Assembly: GCF_005843925.1 (NCBI RefSeq)
Contig: NZ_VCBC01000004.1
Span: 186,001-250,000 of the forward strand
Length of the DNA: 64,000 nt
Direction: 5' to 3'
Origin: Thalassotalea litorea
GTDB taxonomy: Bacteria > Pseudomonadota > Gammaproteobacteria > Enterobacterales > Alteromonadaceae
Shown piece after piece: positions 45,892-54,703 of this stretch. Within the stretch, counting starts at the first letter, position 1, and each line of letters opens with the position of its first letter. The translations under genes were made by a program, and so were the position numbers. The notes under the pieces are model-generated. The model did not search any database. It was given only the letters and a program-made list of their open reading frames with translations, and was not told where the DNA came from.

Positions 45892-47121
45892 TTAGTGGAT
45901 CAATCTCGCTCGAATCGTGCCGTCGATCGCTTTCAGCTCTTTCAGCGCCATATCGCTGTCTTTCGAATCTAGGTCGATAACCACATAACCAATTTTGTCA
46001 TCAGTTTGCAGGTATTGCGCGGCGATGTTTATTTCTCTGTCCGCAAACGTCTGGTTAATTTGCGTCAGAACACCCGGGCGGTTATGGTGAATGTGGAATA
46101 AACGTGAACGATTGATATTGGCTGGCAACGAAGCTTCGGGGAAATTTACTGCAGAAACCGTTGAGCCATTATCGGAATATTTAATGATCTTACTGGCCAC
46201 TTCAATACCGATGTTTTCCTGCGCTTCTTGGGTGCTACCACCGATATGTGGAGTCAGAATTACATTATCGAATTCGCGCAGTGGTGAGATAAATTCATCA
46301 TCATTAGATTTTGGTTCCACAGGGAATACATCTATCGCAGCGCCACCAACTTTTTTCGTTTTCAGAGCCGCAGCTAACGCATCGATATCGACAACCGTGC
46401 CGCGTGATGCGTTAATGAAGATGACTCCGTCTTTCATTTGCGCAAAATGCTGTGTGCTGATCATATCCTGAGTTGCCACGGTTTCAGGAACGTGCAAAGA
46501 AACCACATCAGCACAGGCTAACAATTCTTCGAGGCTAGTACATGGGCTGGCGTTGCCAAGCGGTAACTTGGTTTCAATATCATAAAATTTTACGCGCATC
46601 CCTAAGTGTTCCGCAAGAATACCTAACTGGGTGCCGATATGACCATAACCGATAATACCTAAGGTTTTGCCTCTGGCCTCAACGGCACCTGCGGCGGATT
46701 TTAGCCATTCACCACGGTGGGCCAGCGCACTTTTCTCCGGGACGCCACGAAATAACAGCAATAGTTCTCCGATAACCAATTCTGCCACCGAGCGGGTGTT
46801 GGAAAATGGTGCGTTGAACACTGGAATGCCGCGAATTTGTGCCGCAGGCAAATCGACCTGATTTGTACCGATGCAAAAACATCCAATGGCCGCAAGTTTT
46901 TTGGCATGACTAAGGACATCGTCAGACAATTGAGTGCGAGAGCGAATGCCGACAAAATGAACATTGGCAATTTTTTCTTTTAGCTCGTCATCAGGTAATG
47001 AACTTTTAAGGTAGTCAATGTTCGTGTAACCATTGTCTTGTAAGGTTTTTACCGCGCTAGGGTGGACACCCTCTAGCAATAAAATTCGGATTTTATCTTT
47101 GTGCAACGATTGTCGGGTCAT
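45892..47121 (-). CDS. serA: D-3-phosphoglycerate dehydrogenase
   Basis: The 409-residue enzyme oxidises 3-phosphoglycerate in the first step of serine synthesis. I start it at ATG 47121 (MTRQSLHKDKIRILLLEGVH), which gives the E. coli length; the frame is open to a GTG eight codons earlier. GIIGYGHIGTQLGILAEHLG (about 156-175) binds NAD; FINASRGTVVDIDAL and LTPHIGGSTQEAQENIG carry catalytic residues. A C-terminal ACT domain (HHNRPGVLTQINQTFAD) suggests serine feedback inhibition. Confidence 0.96.
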   Translation of the reverse strand: MTRQSLHKDKIRILLLEGVHPSAVKTLQDNGYTNIDYLKSSLPDDELKEKIANVHFVGIRSRTQLSDDVLSHAKKLAAIGCFCIGTNQVDLPAAQIRGIPVFNAPFSNTRSVAELVIGELLLLFRGVPEKSALAHRGEWLKSAAGAVEARGKTLGIIGYGHIGTQLGILAEHLGMRVKFYDIETKLPLGNASPCTSLEELLACADVVSLHVPETVATQDMISTQHFAQMKDGVIFINASRGTVVDIDALAAALKTKKVGGAAIDVFPVEPKSNDDEFISPLREFDNVILTPHIGGSTQEAQENIGIEVASKIIKYSDNGSTVSAVNFPEASLPANINRSRLFHIHHNRPGVLTQINQTFADREINIAAQYLQTDDKIGYVVIDLDSKDSDMALKELKAIDGTIRARLIH

Positions 47122-47150
47122 AGGTACTAACTCTGTAAATAACACTGTTT

Positions 47151-47166
47151 AGATGGCTAGACAGCT
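47151..47166. promoter_or_regulatory. Met-box-like tandem 8-mers upstream of serA (weak)
   Basis: AGATGGCT and AGACAGCT lie back to back 30 bases before the serA start; each matches AGACGTCT at six of eight positions. The surrounding 24 bases form an imperfect palindrome. The two strong met boxes elsewhere in the window make this worth testing, but degenerate pairs occur by chance. Confidence 0.3.
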
Positions 47167-47349
47167 AAACTAACATATAGAGTGAAAACTCCAAAGCGTT
47201 TTTTGGATATTTAATATTCGATAAAACAGTATTCAAGTCATCATTTTGACTGATTGAACGAGCTGTGTTTTCCGCTCAGTTTCAATTCAGCGCCAATTCA
47301 ATGGCAATGAAATCTCATCACAATGTTTCATCGATAGATTGTCGCAATG

Positions 47350-48006
47350 TTATTCGATGATTTTTGCCCCTTGTTCGGTGCCAAGAATCAACACATCCGC
47401 GCCACGATTTGCAAATAAGCCATTGGTTACCACACCGACGATGGCATTGATGTTAGTTTCCATTGCGACGGGATTTAAAATTTCCATATTATGGACATCG
47501 AGAATCACATTGCCATTGTCGGTTACCACGCCTTGTCGATAAACCGGATCACCGCCGAGTTTTACCAGCTCACGAGCGACATAACTACGGGCCATCGGGA
47601 TGACCTCAACGGGTAATGGAAAGCTACCTAATACGCCAACCTGTTTACTTGCATCGGCGATACATACGAACTTTTGTGCAACGGCGGCGACTATTTTTTC
47701 CCGGGTAAGCGCGGCGCCACCACCTTTAATCATATGCATATGCTCGGTGATTTCATCGGCACCATCGACATACACGTCCAAAATATCGACGCTGTTGAGA
47801 TCAAATACTTCAATACTATAGGCTTTCAATTTTTCCGTTGATGCTTCTGAACTGGAAACCGCGCCTTGAATTTTATCTTTAATGGTTGCTAACGCATCGA
47901 TAAAGAAATTAACCGTAGAGCCGGTTCCTACCCCAACAATACTGTCAGGTGTAACATAATCTAGTGCGGCTTCAGCTGCTGCTTTCTTCATTTCGTCTTG
48001 GGTCAT
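47350..48006 (-). CDS. rpiA: Ribose-5-phosphate isomerase A
   Basis: The 218-residue enzyme interconverts ribose-5-phosphate and ribulose-5-phosphate. Motifs: [16 protein letters not shown] (about 21-36), [26 protein letters not shown] (about 81-106, with the catalytic Asp, Glu and Lys) and [13 protein letters not shown]. Length equals E. coli RpiA (219). It neighbours serA, as in many gammaproteobacteria. Confidence 0.96.
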   Translation of the reverse strand: MTQDEMKKAAAEAALDYVTPDSIVGVGTGSTVNFFIDALATIKDKIQGAVSSSEASTEKLKAYSIEVFDLNSVDILDVYVDGADEITEHMHMIKGGGAALTREKIVAAVAQKFVCIADASKQVGVLGSFPLPVEVIPMARSYVARELVKLGGDPVYRQGVVTDNGNVILDVHNMEILNPVAMETNINAIVGVVTNGLFANRGADVLILGTEQGAKIIE

Positions 48007-48662
48007 AATGTTTCCTTTTTCGACACGATGGCTCGATTATAGCGTTAAGCCTTGTGAAATGTCTCCTATATGCCACCACAATATTATCGTCAGCCGTTCA
48101 ACCTTTATGTACATGTCACAATGCCTGCGAACTTGGTGTTTTTGTTTTTGCCAGGGCTATAGGCAGTACTTTTGACGGTGCTATCGGCAAGAATGCACGG
48201 ACTTTCTTAGCCACATTTTGAACGATACCTTAGGTCAAGACCCGCTTCCTTCATAACTTTCAAAAGTTATCACATAACTTGTTGATATAACGTATTTTGT
48301 AGAGTAATTAATCGTCAATTCCTCAGCTTTCCCTCAGGTTTTTTAGTCGGTATCAGGGTTTAATTAATGGGTCGAATGGCGACAAGAATGTTAACGCACT
48401 CTTTAACGATGACAAATAACGCTTATGACCAATATCCGATAGCCGGCGTAATTTTGACGATGAAGACAAGCAAGTTTCATTGCCACAACCAGCCAGACCG
48501 CTATGAGAAATGAATAAAAGATGGTCGTTGTGTTACCGCAGATACGAATGTTCTATCGCTTCAATATGGCAATGCTCTTTGAGCAAAATTAAAACATAAA
48601 CACACACCTAGTGCATGCGTATGCACGGTTAATTTTAAAGGAAAATGATCTAGGAGATAGTG
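48007..48662. other. 656-bp intergenic region with a palindrome and no clear gene
   Basis: Divergent promoter region between rpiA and the DUF3718 gene. ATAACTTT-CA-AAAGTTAT at 48253-48270 is a perfect 8+2+8 palindrome followed by more ATAACTT. GTGCAT-GCGT-ATGCAC at 48611-48626 forms a short hairpin just before the DUF3718 gene. A 48-codon frame at 48367-48513 has only a weak ribosome site and is not called. Nothing else stands out. Confidence 0.5.
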
Positions 48663-49049
48663 ATGAAAACGTTAATGTCAGCGATAGCCACGGCTCTGAT
48701 TGTGGCATCAGCAAGTAGCCAGGCGGTTGAGCATGAGTTTATTGCCGCAGATAACTCTAACGAAACCAAAACCTGTATCTCAGCGGCATCTGATGATCTT
48801 TCAAGTTTGAAGAAGTATGTAAGGCGCTCATTTGATAATAATGTGCGATTAATGAGCCATGCACTTAAGTGTAACGATCAGGATATCAATACCTTTGCCC
48901 ATACGTTTGGTGCTCAGGACACTTCAGAATATTTAAACGGTAAGGTTTCATCTAAGTATCGAATTGATGATTCAGTGCAAATTATCGATACCAGTGCGTA
49001 TCAACCTGATACACAGGGTAAGGTGGTGATTATAGTAAGCAGTAAATAG
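48663..49049 (+). CDS. DUF3718 secreted small protein
   Basis: The 128-residue protein has a signal peptide (MKTLMSAIATALIVASASSQAV). The mature part carries two conserved cysteines in TCISAASDD and LKCNDQDINTFAHTFGA, the DUF3718 pattern, and these probably form a disulfide in the periplasm. AGGAG lies seven bases before ATG 48663; a GTG directly before it is also in frame. Function unknown. Confidence 0.8.
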   Translation: MKTLMSAIATALIVASASSQAVEHEFIAADNSNETKTCISAASDDLSSLKKYVRRSFDNNVRLMSHALKCNDQDINTFAHTFGAQDTSEYLNGKVSSKYRIDDSVQIIDTSAYQPDTQGKVVIIVSSK

Positions 49050-49142
49050 AAAAGTGTTGTTTTATGCGCAGTTCGGTAATCATTGCCTGCTGCGCATTTC
49101 TTTGCTCGAAGATGGTAAAAAACGCGTGTTAACAACTCACGT

Positions 49143-49706
49143 CTAACAAGCAATGATTTGGGTTAGGGGAATATCCCAGGGTTGGGGAGTTAGCGCCGCA
49201 ACTCTCTGGCAATGGTGGGCCACCCCAACGGTTCGTTCCTGCAATGGTGGGCAAAGTGCCAGCATCCGATCATAATAGCCTCCGCCCATTCCTAAGCGGT
49301 TTCCGACATCGTCAAATCCAACCAATGGCGCGATAAGTAAATCGAATTGAGAAATCGCGAGTACTTGCCTGACATCCAAAATTGGCTCTTGCAGTTTATA
49401 GCGATTCAATACCAAGGGGGTGTCAGCGCGATAGTTTAAGAATAGCAGGTGGCCCTTGCTAAATGGATGCAGCACCGGCACATAGGTTTTAATCTGTTTT
49501 TGCCAGCACCAATCAAAGAAGGGTTGTAAGGATATTTCGCCGTCAGCTGCAAGGTAGCCGGCAATTGTGCGGATGTTTTGCGATTGACAGTGTTGTTGCA
49601 GTTTTACACAGAGCTTTTCGCTGGCTTGCAACTGTTCCGCCGTGGTTAGATTTCGACGGTATGCCTTAAGCGTTTTTCGCAGTCCTGAGTAATCAATGGT
49701 TGTCAT
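49143..49706 (-). CDS. ygfA: 5-formyltetrahydrofolate cyclo-ligase
   Basis: The 187-residue enzyme converts 5-formyl-THF to 5,10-methenyl-THF with ATP. The N-terminal basic helix (LRKTLKAYRRNLT) and IAPLVGFDDVGNRLGMGGGYYDRML (about 127-151) are the family marks. In enterobacteria the gene follows ssrS (6S RNA). Here 6S RNA is also upstream on the same strand, but an outer membrane protein gene lies between them. Confidence 0.93.
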   Translation of the reverse strand: MTTIDYSGLRKTLKAYRRNLTTAEQLQASEKLCVKLQQHCQSQNIRTIAGYLAADGEISLQPFFDWCWQKQIKTYVPVLHPFSKGHLLFLNYRADTPLVLNRYKLQEPILDVRQVLAISQFDLLIAPLVGFDDVGNRLGMGGGYYDRMLALCPPLQERTVGVAHHCQRVAALTPQPWDIPLTQIIAC

Positions 49707-49719
49707 AGGCGTTAAATGA

Positions 49720-49749
49720 AATAGGGTCAGAATATATTCTGACCCTATT
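49720..49749. repeat. Perfect 30-bp palindrome of the GGGTCAGA type
   Basis: AATAGGGTCAGAATA (49720-49734) is followed directly by its exact reverse complement (49735-49749). It is the third copy in the window of the GGGTCAGA element seen at 7039-7117 and 7411-7455. It lies between the outer membrane protein stop and the ygfA start and could act as a processing or termination hairpin. Confidence 0.75.
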
Positions 49750-49786
49750 ATGTTTGAATCTTGCTAGCTTGCCAATCTCGAGGCGA

Positions 49787-50536
49787 TTAGAAATGGAATT
49801 CAATGCCCGCAAACGCGCCATCAAATTGCGTATCCAGATATAAATCGTCTAGATCCTGAAGATCAAATTTCATCGAGCGGTAACCCAGGCGGATATCCAA
49901 ATCCACAATCAGATTATCGACAAAAGAGTATTTTAAACCTGCCATCGCGTCATAAACATTATGATCGTCAAAGCCAATCCATGAACCTTCCGCGAATGCA
50001 CCTAAACCGGTACCGGGAATGCCCACTTCCGTCGCTAAATACAACATTGGGATCACGCCATCATAACCGACTTCTTCTTCACTAAACACTGGGTTTAAAT
50101 CGTCTTTGCTGACGGTAACCGCATACTCTGCGTACTTAAAGTTCAGACCAAAATCGATGCTGAAAATGGCATTATCAAACAGTTCGTAATACATGATGAC
50201 ATCGAGATGATCTAATTCGGCATTGACGAGCGTGTCACCATCATAGGTGTTACCACCGAATTCAAAACCGTCGACATCGGCCATACCCATGGTATCCAAT
50301 TCATTTTGACGAAGCTTTAAATTTGGCAGTAATGGGATTGGATGCTCTAGTGCAGCCCAGTAACTGGACTTTTTGTCATCTTCCAATTCAAAGGCTTGTA
50401 ATTGCTCGGAGCTTCCAAAGCTACCTTCTGCTTCCATATCCCAAACCTGACCACCGATATAGACACCGACAATGGTATCGGCCTGGGCGAAAAACGAACT
50501 GAGGGCTAACGTTGTTGCTAAGGCGAGTTTTTTCAT
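49787..50536 (-). CDS. TIGR04219-type outer membrane beta-barrel protein
   Basis: The 249-residue protein has a signal peptide (MKKLALATTLALSSFFAQA). Alternating strands rich in aromatic and acidic residues follow, with IVGVYIGGQVWDMEAEGSFG at the mature start and DGAFAGIEFHF at the end. The terminal Phe is the usual outer-membrane insertion signal. This matches the TIGR04219 family. I start it at ATG 50536; the frame runs 19 codons further upstream without a signal-like start. Role unknown. Confidence 0.82.
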   Translation of the reverse strand: MKKLALATTLALSSFFAQADTIVGVYIGGQVWDMEAEGSFGSSEQLQAFELEDDKKSSYWAALEHPIPLLPNLKLRQNELDTMGMADVDGFEFGGNTYDGDTLVNAELDHLDVIMYYELFDNAIFSIDFGLNFKYAEYAVTVSKDDLNPVFSEEEVGYDGVIPMLYLATEVGIPGTGLGAFAEGSWIGFDDHNVYDAMAGLKYSFVDNLIVDLDIRLGYRSMKFDLQDLDDLYLDTQFDGAFAGIEFHF

Positions 50537-50751
50537 GACTTTACTTCTTTTAGTTATTGTTATCTTTTTCAAGATAGGACGACAGGCCAACATTACCGTA
50601 AAATGAAAAGAAAATGTAGAGGGGAAGTTAATTTTTCATCAAGAGTCTATGAAAAATAATGAGTTCCTCGTCAATACAGGGAGGTAGGAACAGCCATTCA
50701 GACACAAAAAAGCGAAATCATTAAAAATAAATGACTTAGCTATTTCGAAAA

Positions 50752-50937
50752 AGGGTTCCCCAAAATGCCGGTACCAACGTCAGCCCTTGAACAACCGTGT
50801 GTTCAAGGCGGAGGTTGCGCAATTGCCTTAGGCTTCCCGGTACAAGCCGGGCCTGCTCAATAGCAACCGATAAACCCCCTTAAGTAGAAATTATCGGCTC
50901 AGGGACATAGTTAATATCAAACATCCCAGGGAACTTG
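50752..50937 (-). ncRNA. ssrS: 6S RNA
   Basis: Read on the minus strand, the hallmarks of 6S RNA appear in order. The 5' arm is GTTCCCTGGGATG, followed by CCCTGAGCCGATA. The central bubble region with GGGGGTTTATCGG comes next. CTTGAACAC...GTTCAAGGG forms the 3' side hairpin. The 3' arm CATTTTGGGGAAC pairs with the 5' arm with a few G-U pairs. The length of about 186 nt equals that of E. coli 6S. 6S RNA mimics an open promoter and holds sigma-70 RNA polymerase in stationary phase. Ends are estimated to within a few bases. It lies near ygfB and ygfA, as in other gammaproteobacteria. Confidence 0.92.
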
Positions 50938-51456
50938 AACTTTAATTATACAAAATTTCCGCAAAAATAGTCGGAGATTTGTGGCAAGACGTGAAAAATG
51001 TCGCGAGCATTTCATCGTTTATTGCGTAACCGCATTTGTATCAACGGCAACAAAAACTTGGCAGAACACGCGCTTACCACAGATTGGGAATGCATCTAAC
51101 TCACGTTATCGACACCCAGTTTGACAGATCGGCAGCACTTTAACTCAGAGCGCCAAAGGGCGCAATACGAAGGTTGATGATTTTCGGAAAAATACGTAAT
51201 AATTTATAACGAAATGTATGGTGTGGGTCGCAACATAAGCCCTGCAAATAGGGCATCTTTCAGTCCTGGTTCGCCTTTGCCAAATTGTCATTTGCCAAGC
51301 CAATAAATGCCAACATGCGAAAATGTGATTAATTGGTATTTTTTTATGCAGTAAAACAACAAATCCCTTGCCGTTTCAGTATTATTGCGGTGGAAACTGG
51401 TGTAGGTATCTAGGCAGTGTTAGGATAATAATAATGTTTATATTGAATGAAGTGTT
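50938..51456. other. Non-coding stretch upstream of 6S RNA; zapA absent
   Basis: In enterobacteria zapA lies between ygfB and ssrS, transcribed towards ssrS. Here no frame of 60 codons or more exists on the minus strand in this interval, so zapA is missing or moved. The stretch presumably holds the 6S and ygfB promoters. No strong repeat or RNA signal seen. Confidence 0.6.
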
Positions 51457-52026
51457 ATGACACAAACTAAGTTAATTACTTTCACTCAACTTCAGGCGTT
51501 TTTAGGAGGCGAAAACATACAGTCTCACGCGTCTGAAATTCATGGTTTTCTTACCGGGATGGTAGCCGCAGGTTATTCGCTTGATAAAACCGATTACCTT
51601 AAAATCCTTGCCGATTTTTTTAATAATGGTGAAACATTATCAAAAGCCATGCATCGCCAAATGAAGGTTTTATTTGCGGATATTGTTCACTCTATCGTTG
51701 ATGATAACTATAGCTTTCAACTGCTAGTGCCGGATGATGATGACTCCATTTTCGAACGCGGCCAGGCGATTAGTGCCTGGGTTCAAGGGTTTAATCTGGG
51801 GTTTGGTTTGTTGCAAAAACAAAGCAGTAGTTACTCCGAGGACGTTCAGGAAATTATCAAAGACTTCGCCGATATCGCTAATTTGTCCAGCGAATTGGAA
51901 GACGACGAAGAAACGGAAGGAGCCTATTTTGAAATTCTCGAATATGTTCGCATTTCGTCACTGCTCTGTTTTGCTGAATTAGGCGACAATCCGGCGCCAG
52001 CGCAAGAATCTAAGACCTTGCATTAG
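51457..52026 (+). CDS. ygfB: UPF0149 / YecA family protein YgfB
   Basis: The 189-residue protein begins MTQTKLITFTQLQAFLGGEN, then EIHGFLTGMVAAGY (about 28-41), AWVQGFNLGFGLLQ (about 107-120), and an acidic C-terminal helix. These are the marks of YgfB. In Pseudomonas YgfB controls AlpA-dependent genes; in enterobacteria its role is unclear. It heads ygfB-pepP-ubiH-ubiI. Confidence 0.92.
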   Translation: MTQTKLITFTQLQAFLGGENIQSHASEIHGFLTGMVAAGYSLDKTDYLKILADFFNNGETLSKAMHRQMKVLFADIVHSIVDDNYSFQLLVPDDDDSIFERGQAISAWVQGFNLGFGLLQKQSSSYSEDVQEIIKDFADIANLSSELEDDEETEGAYFEILEYVRISSLLCFAELGDNPAPAQESKTLH

Positions 52027-52080
52027 TTAATCACGGAATCGAAACTTACATTTTAACGCCTACAAATATTTTTGATCATT

Positions 52081-53457
52081 ATGAATAAAACCCACATTGA
52101 TGTTGCTGAATTTCAGCAACGCCGTTATCGATTGCTGGCGCAAATGCCGGCCAATTCCGTTGCCCTGATCCCTGCCGCTAAAGAAGTCACCCGCTCTCGG
52201 GATACTGAATTCTTATTTTGCCAGGACAAAGATTTTTTCTATTTAAGTGGTTTTCATGAACCTGACGCTTTATTGGTGCTGGTGAAAGGGGATAGTGCCG
52301 ATACCCCCGAAAAGGTTGCCGCCAATCTGGACGTGAATGAAAGTATTTTGTTTTGTCGTGATAAAGACCCGCAGGCGGAAATTTGGCATGGGCGTCGCAT
52401 CGGACCCGAAGTCGCGCAAAGCGAATATGGTGTGCAACATACCTATGGTTTGTCTGAACTTGAACAGGTAATGCCGATGTATGTGAATGGTCGGAGTTCA
52501 CTGTATTTTGCCCAGGGGCAAGATAAAGTCTTTGACGATATGGTGTTTGCCATTTTAGATATATTGCGTAACGGTGCGAAACAAGGGTTTTCTGCACCGG
52601 GTACTTTGCAGGATATTCGTCCCATTGTGGCGGAAATGCGTTTGCTTAAATCGGATGCGGAACTGGCCATTATGCGCAGCGCTAATGAAATTTCGGGGAA
52701 TGCGCATCAAAGGGCGATGAAATTTTGCCAACCGGGCAAGTTTGAATATCAGGTAGAAGCGGAAATTTTACATGAATTTGCCAGCAATGGTGCACGCACT
52801 GCGGCCTATGGTTCGATCGTCGGCGGTGGCGAAAATGCGACAATTTTGCATTACACCGACAATCAGGATGTCTTATTAGACGGAGAGTTACTGCTTATCG
52901 ATGCCGGTGCCGAACTTTGTGGTTATGCCGCGGATATCACCCGCACTTTCCCAGTCTCCGGTAAGTTTAGTTCGGAGCAGGCGGCGTTATACAATTTGGT
53001 GCTCGAATCGCAAAATGCGGCGATAGCGACGATCAAACCTGGCAGCAACTTTGCGGCTGCCAATGATGCGGCGAATCAAGTGTTGACAAAAGGTTTACAT
53101 CAGCTGGGTATTTTACAAGGTTCGTTAGAACAGTTATTGGAAGAAAACGCATGTAAACAATACTTTATCCATGGTCTAGGTCATTGGCTGGGGTTGGACG
53201 TTCATGATGTTGGTGATTATCAAATGGATGAAAACCGTCGTCAGTTACGACCGTTTGAGCCGGGTATGGTGATGACGATTGAGCCCGGGATCTACATCGA
53301 TGCCGAAGCTCAGGTTGAAGAGCGCTGGAAAGGCATTGGCATTCGTATTGAAGATAATATACTTGTCACCGAAAGCGGCTATGAAAATCTTACCGTAAAT
53401 GCAGCAAAAACGGTTGAGGAAATCGAATCCTTAATGGCGACAGCAAACAAAGCGTAA
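52081..53457 (+). CDS. pepP: Xaa-Pro aminopeptidase P
   Basis: The 458-residue metallopeptidase removes N-terminal residues before proline. I use ATG 52081; the frame extends to a TTG three codons earlier. The N-domain has RDTEFLFCQDKDFFYLSGFHEPDA. The pita-bread C-domain supplies the dinuclear metal ligands: LLIDAGAELCGYAADITRTFP (two Asp), HGLGHWLGLDVHDVG (His), EPGIYI and GIRIEDN (Glu). Cytoplasmic. Second gene of the ygfB operon. Confidence 0.95.
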   Translation: MNKTHIDVAEFQQRRYRLLAQMPANSVALIPAAKEVTRSRDTEFLFCQDKDFFYLSGFHEPDALLVLVKGDSADTPEKVAANLDVNESILFCRDKDPQAEIWHGRRIGPEVAQSEYGVQHTYGLSELEQVMPMYVNGRSSLYFAQGQDKVFDDMVFAILDILRNGAKQGFSAPGTLQDIRPIVAEMRLLKSDAELAIMRSANEISGNAHQRAMKFCQPGKFEYQVEAEILHEFASNGARTAAYGSIVGGGENATILHYTDNQDVLLDGELLLIDAGAELCGYAADITRTFPVSGKFSSEQAALYNLVLESQNAAIATIKPGSNFAAANDAANQVLTKGLHQLGILQGSLEQLLEENACKQYFIHGLGHWLGLDVHDVGDYQMDENRRQLRPFEPGMVMTIEPGIYIDAEAQVEERWKGIGIRIEDNILVTESGYENLTVNAAKTVEEIESLMATANKA

Positions 53458-53475
53458 TAGGCAAACCCGAGAACT

Positions 53476-54684
53476 ATGGCGGCAAATCAAGCACAATACG
53501 ATATCGTTATCTCTGGTGGCGGCCTTACGGGTGCTGCGATGGCACTGGCCGTCCTCAAGCAAGCAAAAAAACCACTGCAGGTTGCGATAGTTGATAGTGC
53601 CAACAAACAACAGGCAAGCGGTGGCTTTGATGAACGTGTGATTGCACTGTCTTACGGGAGTGCCGAATATCTGCATAAACTTGGAGTCTGGGACCGCTTA
53701 AAATCACACGCATGTGCAATCAAAAATATCCATGTCTCAGATCGTACTTACTATGGTAAAGCCAGAATTGATTGTCAGGATTATCAACGCGAAGCTCTCG
53801 GTTATGTCGCCCCTTTAGATGCGATTGCAAAGAGCATTTATGCCGAACTTAAAACCCTTACTGGTGGCAATCATCGACTAGATGAATACTTTGCGAACGG
53901 TATAGAGGATATCGTCTGGCAAAAGAATGAAGTACAGGTACAGTTGCAACAAGGACAGTTGCTAACCGCCAAATTGTTGCTCGGTTGCGATGGCGGCCAA
54001 TCCCGATGCCGACAAATCGCTAAAATCGATACCGAATGTAAAGATTACCAGCAATATGCAATCGTTGCTAATGTGCAAACTACATTACCGCACAACAACA
54101 AAGCCTTTGAACGATTCACCAAATCCGGGCCATTGGCAATGTTACCGATGACTGAGAATCGCTGTTCGCTGGTCTGGACTTTGACACCGAGCGACGCTGA
54201 GTATCTTATGTCCATGGACGATGTGGGTTTTGCCAATGCCCTTCAAAAAGCGTTTGGCGACTGGCTTGGACCATTTACTCGGATCGGTCGACGGCAGAAT
54301 TTTCCATTGCAGCTAGTCCATGCAATGCAATTAACCCAACACCGTTTAGCGTTGCTGGGAAATGCTTCCCATACACTACACCCGATTGCAGGTCAGGGCT
54401 TTAATTTGTCGGTTCGGGATGTCGCGTGTCTGGCATCGTTAATCACCAAAGCATTAGAAAATGGCGATGATCTTGGTAGCTATGACTTGTTGAGCCGTTA
54501 TCAGCAACTGCGGCAAGAGGATCAACAAACCATTATTCGATTAACGGATTCACTGGTGCACTGTTTTTCCAATCAATATTTCCCGCTAGTAGTTGGTCGT
54601 AATGTCGGTTTAAAAGCATTAAATTATTCTTCAGGAATAAAACGTTTATTGGCGCAAACAACCATGGGCTATGTAAAGGAATAA
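53476..54684 (+). CDS. ubiH: 2-octaprenyl-6-methoxyphenol 4-hydroxylase UbiH
   Basis: The 402-residue FAD monooxygenase acts in ubiquinone synthesis. VISGGGLTGAAMALAVL (about 12-28) binds ADP of FAD. LLGCDGGQSRCRQ is the DG motif. LLGNASHTLHPIAGQGFNLSVRDVACL has the Asn typical of UbiH where UbiI has Asp. It starts 18 bases after pepP and is co-transcribed with ubiI. Confidence 0.93.
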   Translation: MAANQAQYDIVISGGGLTGAAMALAVLKQAKKPLQVAIVDSANKQQASGGFDERVIALSYGSAEYLHKLGVWDRLKSHACAIKNIHVSDRTYYGKARIDCQDYQREALGYVAPLDAIAKSIYAELKTLTGGNHRLDEYFANGIEDIVWQKNEVQVQLQQGQLLTAKLLLGCDGGQSRCRQIAKIDTECKDYQQYAIVANVQTTLPHNNKAFERFTKSGPLAMLPMTENRCSLVWTLTPSDAEYLMSMDDVGFANALQKAFGDWLGPFTRIGRRQNFPLQLVHAMQLTQHRLALLGNASHTLHPIAGQGFNLSVRDVACLASLITKALENGDDLGSYDLLSRYQQLRQEDQQTIIRLTDSLVHCFSNQYFPLVVGRNVGLKALNYSSGIKRLLAQTTMGYVKE

Positions 54685-54703
54685 CTGAGGTATTTGATAA
54701 AGC

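Noticed and set aside
48367..48513. 48-codon ORF upstream of the DUF3718 gene
   Set aside because: Ribosome site is weak and the product shows no recognisable feature.
50938..51456. zapA between ygfB and 6S RNA
   Set aside because: No minus-strand frame of 60 or more codons exists in the interval.
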